DNA of 64,000 nt, taken from assembly GCA_963818925.1 (NCBI GenBank), contig CAWFTN010000001.1, positions 1,364,001 to 1,428,000 of the forward strand. The letters run 5' to 3'. The position numbers and the translations under genes were made by a program. Positions 1 to 7,205 of this stretch are shown here, one piece after another (position 1 is the first letter of the stretch; each line of letters begins with the position of its first letter). This stretch comes from JAMXLG01 sp963818925 (GTDB lineage Bacteria > Vulcanimicrobiota > Vulcanimicrobiia > Vulcanimicrobiales > Vulcanimicrobiaceae). The notes beneath the pieces are model-generated. The model was not told the origin of the DNA, did no database searches, and saw only the letters and a program-made list of their open reading frames with translations.

Positions 1-681
1 GTACCCCTCCGCACGACGCGCACGAAGCCACTCGGGATCGCGATATGCCTCTTCGCCATTTACTGCAAACTTTGCGGCTTTCGACCATGTCGCGATGCCG
101 TTGCGCGAGAGCGCAAGGCCCACCGCGTCCTCTAAGCGCTGCCATCCACTATCTGTGAGAAACAGATGGTCTTTGGAAGACATTATCGCGCGACCGTCCT
201 GAAGGATGACCTTAAAGACGTCCTTTCGCCCCGAGTAGCAAATATCACGCATGCGCGTGTGATAGATCTCGCCGCTGCGCTCATCGCACGAGCGAAGCAT
301 CATAGTCTTCAGGCGATCGCGAATCGGCTGGCGATTGACGTTCCGCTCTTCGTCGAAAAACCAATGATCAACGTCGAGGCCGCGGACGCGGTATGCCTGC
401 TTAGGAATGTTCACGCGCGGGATATCGGCGCGCCGCGTCAGGAGATCGACGCCAGTATAGTCGTGATATCCCATGAGCGGCGCGAGTTCACGGGCCGAGT
501 ACGTAGCGCTGAGGCAGAGACGATCAATCGTTACTTTTCGCGTGCGGTTTCGGCGCGGCTTCGCACCTTCGTGCCACTTCTCGTATAACTCATGAAGCGT
601 CATCGTGAAACGACGCGTGCCCTGCTTCGACTTCTTGCCGCTTGGCAAGTCGAAATAGAGCTCGGTTTCGCCATCGAGGCA
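1..681 (-). other. Intein (N-terminal 227 residues) inserted in the ThyX active-site motif
   Basis: The segment starts with Cys at 681-679 and the block A-like string CLDGETELYFD. About 165 residues later comes a textbook block B, GRAIMSSKDHLFLTDSGW (184-130), with the conserved His of the S/T-x-x-H motif that activates the first splice junction. The last visible residues, YRDPEWLRARRAEGY (43-1), resemble the edge of a small DNA-binding/homing-endonuclease segment, which I cannot confirm. The insertion falls immediately before the Ser expected in THRTF-S-RN, so that Ser could be the +1 nucleophile. Splicing blocks F and G are beyond the window edge. No stop or frameshift is present in the visible part, so it looks active. 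Confidence 0.85.
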
Positions 682-807
682 GAACGTGCGATGCGTGTTA
701 AATTCGCTCAAAACAAAACGAGGGAAGCGAACTTCCATCGTTGTGAGACGAATGCCGGCGGGGCTTACCGAATCGGTAAGCACCCGCGCGCTGAACCCGT
801 TGTCCAA
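1..807 (-). CDS. thyX: FAD-dependent thymidylate synthase ThyX, N-terminal part, interrupted by an intein; runs off the window
   Basis: ThyX methylates dUMP to dTMP with methylene-tetrahydrofolate, NADPH and FAD. Reading leftward from 807, the first about 42 codons give a typical ThyX N-terminus, with the stretches SPAGIRLTT, PRFVLSEFNTHR and then TF at 687-682. In the family the next residues are SRNSASSR, part of the flavin/dUMP signature; here an intein begins instead (see the separate entry). The reading frame stays open to base 1, so the C-terminal extein lies outside. The start is uncertain: TTG at 807, only 4 bases after the ftsZ stop, or GTG at 783; neither has a clear Shine-Dalgarno. 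Position directly behind ftsA-ftsZ suggests co-transcription. The frame is easy to miss because it has no early ATG and no stop inside the window. Confidence 0.85.
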   Translation of the reverse strand, partial: MDNGFSARVLTDSVSPAGIRLTTMEVRFPRFVLSEFNTHRTFCLDGETELYFDLPSGKKSKQGTRRFTMTLHELYEKWHEGAKPRRNRTRKVTIDRLCLSATYSARELAPLMGYHDYTGVDLLTRRADIPRVNIPKQAYRVRGLDVDHWFFDEERNVNRQPIRDRLKTMMLRSCDERSGEIYHTRMRDICYSGRKDVFKVILQDGRAIMSSKDHLFLTDSGWQRLEDAVGLALSRNGIATWSKAAKFAVNGEEAYRDPEWLRARRAEGY

Positions 808-811
808 TGAC

Positions 812-1888
812 CTATCCGCGGTAGCGAAGGAATGCCGGGACTTCGATGTCGTCCATGTTCACGGGCGACACTGTGTCGATTTTGCCGTTATCGAATGCGT
901 TGCTCGCCGTCATCGTCGGGCGATACGTGCGCGGTGCGCCGAAGCCGGCTGCGAGCACCGTCACGCGGACTTTGCCCGCCATGTTCGGATCGATCGATGC
1001 GCCGAAGATGATTTGCGCGTCGGAATCAACGCTGCGCGCGATCATTTCTGCCGCTTCGTTCACTTCGTACATCGCCATGTCGGGGCCGCCGGTGATGTTG
1101 AAGATCACGCCGCGCGCGCCTTCGATCGTCGTCTCGAGCAACGGCGATGCAATCGCCTTTTGCGCTGCGTCGGCCGCGCGATGTTCGCCCGAACCTTCGC
1201 CGATGCCCATCATCGCCGAACCCGCGTCCGTCATGATCGTTTTCACGTCGGCGAAGTCGAGATTGATCAGGCCGGGTTGCGTGATGAGATCGCTGATGCC
1301 TTGAATGCCTTGGCGCAGCACGTCGTCGGCATATGCAAACGCCTCATTGAGCGGGGTGCGTTTTTCGATGACTTGCAGAATGCGTTCGTTCGGAATCGTG
1401 ATCAGTGTATCGACCTTGGCTTCGAGTTCCGCGATCGCGTGCTCGGCGGTTTGCATGCGCTTGCGGCCTTCGAAGGCGAACGGCTTCGTTACGACCGCAA
1501 TCGTGAGCGCGCCCGATTCGCGTGCGATCTCTGCGATCACGGGAGCCGCGCCGCTGCCGGTACCGCCGCCCATGCCCGCCGTGATGAATACGAGGTCTGC
1601 GCCGTCGAGCACCATCGCAAGATCTTCGCGTGATTCTTCAGCGGCTTCACGTCCGAGCGTCGGATTCGCGCCGGCACCAAGGCCGCGCGTCATGCCGTTG
1701 CCGATGTGCACCGTGCTCTCGGTAAGCGAATTGCGCAGCGCCTGCACATCGCTGTTCACGGCAAAGAAGTCGACACCGTTGAGTCCGGCATCGATCATGC
1801 GATTGACGGCGTTGCAGCCGCCGCCGCCGACACCGATCACTTTGATCGCCGCGGCATGTTCCGGTTGAAAGCGTCGTGCGTCTGCCAT
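812..1888 (-). CDS. ftsZ: Cell division GTPase FtsZ
   Basis: FtsZ is the tubulin homologue that polymerises into the cytokinetic ring. The 358-residue protein has the nucleotide-binding strand VIGVGGGGCNAVNRM near the N-terminus, the tubulin signature GGGTGSGAAP, the T7 loop region NLDFADVKTIM, and a C-terminal tail DDIEVPAFLRYRG that matches the conserved peptide bound by FtsA. I chose ATG at 1888, preceded by GAGGAG 12 bases upstream; a GTG at 1933 in the same frame would add 15 residues not typical for FtsZ. It follows ftsA by 46 bases and precedes thyX by 4. The disordered linker before the tail is short. Confidence 0.97.
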   Translation of the reverse strand: MADARRFQPEHAAAIKVIGVGGGGCNAVNRMIDAGLNGVDFFAVNSDVQALRNSLTESTVHIGNGMTRGLGAGANPTLGREAAEESREDLAMVLDGADLVFITAGMGGGTGSGAAPVIAEIARESGALTIAVVTKPFAFEGRKRMQTAEHAIAELEAKVDTLITIPNERILQVIEKRTPLNEAFAYADDVLRQGIQGISDLITQPGLINLDFADVKTIMTDAGSAMMGIGEGSGEHRAADAAQKAIASPLLETTIEGARGVIFNITGGPDMAMYEVNEAAEMIARSVDSDAQIIFGASIDPNMAGKVRVTVLAAGFGAPRTYRPTMTASNAFDNGKIDTVSPVNMDDIEVPAFLRYRG

Positions 1889-1934
1889 GTGCGTTATCTG
1901 CTCCTCAAACAATGTGAGTTGTGCCGGTTCCACT

Positions 1935-3152
1935 TTAATTCCAAAGGTCCGCGAACCAATTTCGGACCTTCGTCACAATCGTGCCGCCGCCCCGACGGTG
2001 GCCGTTACTTTGTTCCATCTCGCCGTTGGCGCCGAAGAGCACCAAGCCGATCGCCGTGGAATATTGCGGCTGGCTGATCGAGTCGGTGAGTCCGCTGATC
2101 GTCGACGGAACGCCGATGCGTGTCGGTAAACCGAAGACGTCTTCCGCGATGGGGTTCAATCCCGGTAAGAGCGAACCGCCGCCGGTGATGACGACTTCGC
2201 CGAGCACTAAATCTCGCGGAACGTTTTCGACGATTTTCTGCTTGGACATGCGCAGCGTTTCCAAGACGCGCGGCACGACGATCTGACGCAGTTGTTGCGT
2301 CGTCACTTCCTTCGTCGTACGGCCGTCCAAGCCGCGCACGGTAAACGTTTGCTCGCCGTTCTCCGCAATGCCGGCGCCGTATTGCTTCTTCACGTCTTCC
2401 GCTTCGGCGAGCGATGTTTTCAAGCCGAGCGAAATGTCGTTCGTGAGAATGTTGCCGCCGACGGGAACCGTCGCCGTGAAGATGGCGCTCCCGAGCGAAT
2501 ACACCGCGATGTCGGTCGTCCCGCCACCGATATCCAGCAGCACGACGCCGACCTGTTTCTCTTCCGTCATCAGCGTCGACGCCGAACTCGCAAGCGGTTC
2601 GAAGACGAGACCCGCGGCTTCCAGGCCCGCGCGATGGACGCATTTCAGGACGTTAGTAATGAAGGTCGTCCCGCCGGTGATGATGTGCGTGTCGACTTCC
2701 AGGCGGCCGCCGGCCATACCGACGGGATCGTCCACGCCCTCTTGTCCGTCGACGGTGAAATAGCGCGGCAGCGCGTGGATGATCTGCCGGTCTGCCGGAA
2801 GATTGATGATCTTGCTCGCGTCGATCACGCGGCGGACGTCGACGTGCGAGACTTCCCGATCCTCATTCGACGTCGCGACGACGGCACGGTTGTTGGTGCT
2901 GCGGATGTGGTCACCGGTGATGCCGACGTAAACGTCGCCGACGTGAAGGCCCGACATGCGCTCCGCCTTCTCGGTTGCGGCTTCGATGGACTTGATCGTC
3001 TCCTCGAGGTCGACCACAACCCCCTTACGCATCCCGAGCGAGGGGGCTTCACCCACGCCGACGATCTCGAGGCCGTTCGGGCCTTCGACGGCAACGACCG
3101 CACAGGTCTTGGTCGTGCCGATATCGAGCCCGCAAACGGTCTCGTGCTTCAT
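1935..3152 (-). CDS. ftsA: Cell division protein FtsA
   Basis: FtsA is the actin-like protein that tethers FtsZ to the inner membrane and recruits later division proteins. The 405-residue sequence begins with the phosphate-1 motif GLDIGTTKTCAVV, has the 1C subdomain region between the first strands and the phosphate-2 motif VLLDIGGGTTDIAVY, and the adenosine motif VVITGGGSLLPG. The C-terminus TKVRNWFADLWN is a short amphipathic helix as expected for the membrane-targeting sequence. An AGGTGA stretch lies 8 bases before ATG. It leads the ftsA-ftsZ-thyX group; ftsQ is not adjacent but about 6.5 kb away at 9708-10460. Confidence 0.96.
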   Translation of the reverse strand: MKHETVCGLDIGTTKTCAVVAVEGPNGLEIVGVGEAPSLGMRKGVVVDLEETIKSIEAATEKAERMSGLHVGDVYVGITGDHIRSTNNRAVVATSNEDREVSHVDVRRVIDASKIINLPADRQIIHALPRYFTVDGQEGVDDPVGMAGGRLEVDTHIITGGTTFITNVLKCVHRAGLEAAGLVFEPLASSASTLMTEEKQVGVVLLDIGGGTTDIAVYSLGSAIFTATVPVGGNILTNDISLGLKTSLAEAEDVKKQYGAGIAENGEQTFTVRGLDGRTTKEVTTQQLRQIVVPRVLETLRMSKQKIVENVPRDLVLGEVVITGGGSLLPGLNPIAEDVFGLPTRIGVPSTISGLTDSISQPQYSTAIGLVLFGANGEMEQSNGHRRGGGTIVTKVRNWFADLWN

Positions 3153-3370
3153 GCGATGGTCACCTATCTCTCGGGTTTGCGCGCCGCAAACCTGCAGTCC
3201 CTAGAATTAACCGCTATATATTGGGGCCACACTAAGGAAACCCTACTACATACAGGGCGCGGCTACAAGGGATCGTGAGGGGTTGGCGACCGCAGGCGCC
3301 TCTCCTTGAGGATAGGTGTGGACGCGGTGTGGATATCCGCCGCCGATGCCGAAACTATCCAAAGCTGTCC

Positions 3371-5239
3371 ATGCGTCTATCGATTCGAATCCAAGCCGTC
3401 TTGTTGAGTGCGGTACCACTTACGGTATTGCTGGTCGTTCTCATTTTTGCGAGTCTAAGCGTCCGCAACGCCCAGATGACCGCGTACTGGGGGCAGCACT
3501 CGCAAGATGTCCTCGCAGCAAATCAAGCAATTAACACGAGCGTCGACGAAGCCGACACTGCGCTCGCACAGTACGTAGCGCATCCACGCCCCGCCGGACT
3601 CGACCAGCTCAAGGGTGCACTGACGTCGGTGAGCGCGAACGCCGAGAAACTCGAACGCCTCGTCGCCGACAATCCCAAGCAAGAGGCGCGCGCGCAGCAT
3701 CTTGGACAACTGCTCGAGGAATTCGGACCGATCTTTCAAAGCGTCGCGAACGCGGCGGGAGACCCGCGCAAACAACGCGCGATCGAACAATCGAAAGCCG
3801 TCCAGAACGGCGCGCGCGATTTTCGCCGGACGCAAACCGATCTGGAACGCGCGGAGCGGCAACTTGCGATCAGCCGCTTCAAAACGCTGAGCGCGCAAAG
3901 CGCACTCTTCATCCAAACGTTGATTGCCGTGCTCGTCATCGGGATCGGCGTCACGGCGCTGGTGATGTTTGTATTCGGCGGCCGAATCGTCACGCGCCTA
4001 CACCGCCTCGCTGACAATGCCGTGCGCCTCGCTGCCGGTGGAGATGCAGTGCCGATGGAAGGCAACGACGAAATCTCCGACCTCGACGCGCTGTATCGTT
4101 CCACGACGGTGCGCATGCGTCGCGAAGAGGCGATCTCGACGCAACTGCAACGCGCCCTTCTTCCGCAACAACTTCCCGATATCGCCGGCATTCGCATCGA
4201 CGCCTCGTATCAAACCGCCGCGAAGAATACCGACATCGGTGGCGATTGGTACGACGTCTTCGTCTTGACCGACGAAACGATCGGCATCAGCATGGGCGAC
4301 GTGACGGGGCACGGTCTGGTTGCCGCCTCGACGATGGCGACCGTTCGTCAATCGATTCAAACCGCGGCGCGCTACACGCAAGACGCAGCTGCCGTGTTCG
4401 ATCTTGTAAACCGGAACATTGTCGATCAAGAAAGCGGTATCGTCACTGCGTTCTTCGCAATTCTCAACACGCGCACCGGACAAATGCAATATGCGATCGC
4501 AGGTCATCCGCCGCCGATCACCGTGCGCTCATCCGGCACGGTCGGGATGCTCGCCGGCTCGGGACTGCTGCTCGGCGTCGAACGCAACGCGCGATACGAA
4601 CGGTTCGAGACGCAGCTCGAGAGCGGCTCCGCGCTCGTCGTGTACACAGACGGCCTCGTCGAAACATATCGCGGCGACTTCTCGCGCGGCATGTCGGTGC
4701 TGATCGACGCCATCAACGCTGAGTATTACAACAGTTCCGAGAACATCGCGCACGCGATTCAGAGCCGTGTCTTTTCAGCGGTCGAACCGCACGACGACTC
4801 GGCAATTCTGTTCATCGGTGTCACTGAACTCGGCGTGCAGGGAGCGAACCTCGAACGCTCGTGGCAGATCGACGCGAAAGCCGTATCGGAAGCGCGCCGC
4901 GTGAAACGCGCGTTTCTGTGGCACTTGGGGCAATATACGAACGGCGATTCCGATCTCGGGTCGGTTGAGTTGATCCTGGGCGAACTCCTCGGAAACGTTG
5001 CGCGCCATACCGCAGGACACGCGACCGTGACGCTCAAGCTGGAACGCGACCGCGCGATCCTTCACGTCGACGATCGCGGAGCACCGATTCCCAAACTCAC
5101 CGAACCCGTAGATGCATTTGCGGAGAGCGGCCGCGGCCTGTTTCTCGTCAGCGCGCTCGCGCGCAACCTGAGCATCGAACGCGAAAACGACGGAAACCGC
5201 GTCTCGGCAGAACTTCCGGTCAAACTAACCGGCGATTAG
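3371..5239 (+). CDS. Membrane SpoIIE/RsbU-type phosphatase fused to an anti-sigma kinase-like HATPase domain
   Basis: This 622-residue protein combines both arms of a partner-switching module. Residues about 8-30 and 185-210 are membrane segments enclosing a 150-residue extracytoplasmic helical sensor; a HAMP segment follows (LADNAVRLAAGGD). The PP2C/SpoIIE domain (about 270-475) shows ALLPQQLP, GGDWYDVF, SMGDVTGHG and AIAGHPPP, the metal-binding core. The C-terminus (about 490-615) is an RsbW-like GHKL domain with the N-box ELLGNVARH and the G-box GRGLFLV. It probably dephosphorylates an anti-anti-sigma factor in response to an external signal, while the kinase domain may act on the same partner; no STAS or sigma gene is in the window. 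Start chosen just before the first membrane helix; upstream in-frame GTGs at 3275 and 3332 are possible. Confidence 0.9.
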   Translation: MRLSIRIQAVLLSAVPLTVLLVVLIFASLSVRNAQMTAYWGQHSQDVLAANQAINTSVDEADTALAQYVAHPRPAGLDQLKGALTSVSANAEKLERLVADNPKQEARAQHLGQLLEEFGPIFQSVANAAGDPRKQRAIEQSKAVQNGARDFRRTQTDLERAERQLAISRFKTLSAQSALFIQTLIAVLVIGIGVTALVMFVFGGRIVTRLHRLADNAVRLAAGGDAVPMEGNDEISDLDALYRSTTVRMRREEAISTQLQRALLPQQLPDIAGIRIDASYQTAAKNTDIGGDWYDVFVLTDETIGISMGDVTGHGLVAASTMATVRQSIQTAARYTQDAAAVFDLVNRNIVDQESGIVTAFFAILNTRTGQMQYAIAGHPPPITVRSSGTVGMLAGSGLLLGVERNARYERFETQLESGSALVVYTDGLVETYRGDFSRGMSVLIDAINAEYYNSSENIAHAIQSRVFSAVEPHDDSAILFIGVTELGVQGANLERSWQIDAKAVSEARRVKRAFLWHLGQYTNGDSDLGSVELILGELLGNVARHTAGHATVTLKLERDRAILHVDDRGAPIPKLTEPVDAFAESGRGLFLVSALARNLSIERENDGNRVSAELPVKLTGD

Positions 5240-7201
5240 TTAGGCAGGCACTCCCGAAAGCCGCTGCGGTACGTCCAACTCCACGCGCGTTTCATTAACA
5301 CCGCCGAAAAGACGCGTAACCGTGAACGCACGCGTCAGCAATCCGACGAGGAAGAGGCCGCGGCCGCCTTCGTTGTAAACGTCCATCGGCGCTGCGAGCG
5401 CAGGGTCGTACGCCGGTCCCTGGTCGAGCATCGAAAGTACGGGATACTCACCGTTCCACGAAATGTGAATCTCGATCGGTCCGCGCGCATGGCGTGCGGC
5501 ATTGCCCAGTAGTTCGCCGATGACCAGCTCGGCGGAATTATAGTCGGCGGTTTGCGCGCCGTAAGCGCGTAAGTAGCGCGCGATAAACACGCGCAGATCC
5601 CGCGCCATGCGCACGTCGCGCGAATCAAATTTTATTTCGAGCACTTCGCTGCGGCGTGGAACGTGCGCGTGCATGGGCATATAGGTGAGCGAAAGCAACG
5701 CGACGTCATCGGGCGAGCCATGCGGCAACAGCGTTCGCTGTAGAAAACGCGCGGGATGCGAGTACGATGCAGGCATCGCGGCCAACGCTTCGGCGACGCG
5801 CATTTCGCCTTGCACCGGGTCGTGCTCGACTTCGGTGACGCCGTCGGTATACAGCAACAGCGTGTCGCCCGGGAGAATACGGAACGTCACCGACGATCGG
5901 TCTTCATCGCTCGCGCGCAATCCGAGCGGTAATCCATGGCACGGCAACCGCAAGACGATTCCGTCGGCGCGTCGCAAAAATGGCGGCGGATGGCCTGCCG
6001 TCGCGTAGATGAATTCGCCGCTCGCCGGATCGAGAACGCCGACGACGGCGGTGACGATGGAGTCTGGATACCGGCGAATGAGAGCGAGTTCGGCTACGTC
6101 GAGCAACTTGACCGGATCCGTCTCATAAAACGAGAGACCCGAAATCGTTTGGCGCACTTTTCCCATTAAAGCCGCAGCGATGACTCCGCGTCCCGTAACG
6201 TCACCGATCGACACGGCGATGCGGCCATCGGGAAGCTCGAAGGCATCGTACCAGTCGCCGCCGATCAGCGCGCGGTCGTCGCCAGCCGCGTAGACGGCGT
6301 CGAAAAGCACCTCGTGGACCTTCGGCAGTTTCGCGGGAAGCAACGCCTCTTGAAACACCTTCGACGCGGTTTGATTGTGTTCGAAGAGCTGAGCGTTTTG
6401 CACGGCCGTTGCCGCGCGTCGAGCGACTTCGTGCAGCAACTGCCCGTCCTCGGCGTTGAAGCCCTCGCGCTTGCGCACGATCATCGTCCCGATGGTCCGC
6501 GCACGACTAGTCATCGGGAGATGGAGGTAGGCGTCGCCCGACCACGACTCCGCCTCGTCGGCGCCGCGCAGGTCGACGACGCGGCCGTCGTCGTCCTCGA
6601 GTACCATCACGAGTTGCGTCGCATAGCGCGGGACGAGCGCGCGGTCCAACTCGTTAAAGACGCTCTCGACCGAAAGGGCATCGCCTAACCGCGATCCGAG
6701 CGTGGTCAGAAACGATAAGCGCTCGGTACTGCGCCGCTCGGCACGCCGGACGCTGGTAACGTCCGTAAAGTTTCCGACAGCGCCGACAATCTGCGCGTCG
6801 GCGTTCCGAATCGGCTGCGCAAACGTGAGCAACTCGAAACGTTCCCCGTTGCTGCACTCGAACTCGATCGTCTCGCCGTTCACGACCTCGCCGCGCACCG
6901 CCTGGTGTAACGGTGTTTCCTCTTTAGATAGCTTACGGCCGTGGATCTCGAGCCGGTAGGGCGGGTCATTCTCCGAGAAAATTGACCCGTCGCTCGGTAT
7001 GCCAAGCAAATTCCTCATCGCAACGTTGACGTACGCCAACGTGGCTTCCGGGTCGAGCGCGACGATCGTCGGAATCGGGAGACTGTCGACCAATGCGATC
7101 AGCTCCCGGGGCGAGTGCAAACCGGTGATGTCCACGTCGACTTTCTGATACCCGATCTTAACTCGCCTTAAATCCGCATAGGCCCGGGCCGAAATAACCA
7201 T
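5240..7201 (-). CDS. PAS-GAF-SpoIIE phosphatase with C-terminal HATPase domain
   Basis: A soluble relative of the neighbouring convergent phosphatase, about 653 residues. An N-terminal PAS domain (IVALDPEATLAYVN, about residues 25-140) is followed by a GAF domain (SFLTTLGSRLGDALSVE, about 150-290), the SpoIIE/PP2C domain (ALLPAKLP, GGDWYDAF, SIGDVTGRG, ATAGHPPP) and a GHKL domain with ELLGNAARH and GRGLFLVGLL. It would sense a small molecule or redox signal through PAS/GAF and switch an anti-sigma-factor partner. The start is uncertain: ATG at 7201 leaves only 4 bases to the divergent receptor gene, so a GTG at 7135 is also plausible. The same frame stays open much further upstream, but only as antisense of the receptor. 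Confidence 0.9.
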   Translation of the reverse strand: MVISARAYADLRRVKIGYQKVDVDITGLHSPRELIALVDSLPIPTIVALDPEATLAYVNVAMRNLLGIPSDGSIFSENDPPYRLEIHGRKLSKEETPLHQAVRGEVVNGETIEFECSNGERFELLTFAQPIRNADAQIVGAVGNFTDVTSVRRAERRSTERLSFLTTLGSRLGDALSVESVFNELDRALVPRYATQLVMVLEDDDGRVVDLRGADEAESWSGDAYLHLPMTSRARTIGTMIVRKREGFNAEDGQLLHEVARRAATAVQNAQLFEHNQTASKVFQEALLPAKLPKVHEVLFDAVYAAGDDRALIGGDWYDAFELPDGRIAVSIGDVTGRGVIAAALMGKVRQTISGLSFYETDPVKLLDVAELALIRRYPDSIVTAVVGVLDPASGEFIYATAGHPPPFLRRADGIVLRLPCHGLPLGLRASDEDRSSVTFRILPGDTLLLYTDGVTEVEHDPVQGEMRVAEALAAMPASYSHPARFLQRTLLPHGSPDDVALLSLTYMPMHAHVPRRSEVLEIKFDSRDVRMARDLRVFIARYLRAYGAQTADYNSAELVIGELLGNAARHARGPIEIHISWNGEYPVLSMLDQGPAYDPALAAPMDVYNEGGRGLFLVGLLTRAFTVTRLFGGVNETRVELDVPQRLSGVPA

Positions 7202-7205
7202 TTGT

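Noticed and set aside
166..588. Plus-strand reading frame at the window start
   Set aside because: It is the antisense of the ThyX-intein frame, which has clear motifs; the plus frame has none.
686..1868. Long plus-strand frames opposite ftsZ
   Set aside because: Arg/Ala-rich shadows of a GC-rich gene; no family pattern, no ribosome site.
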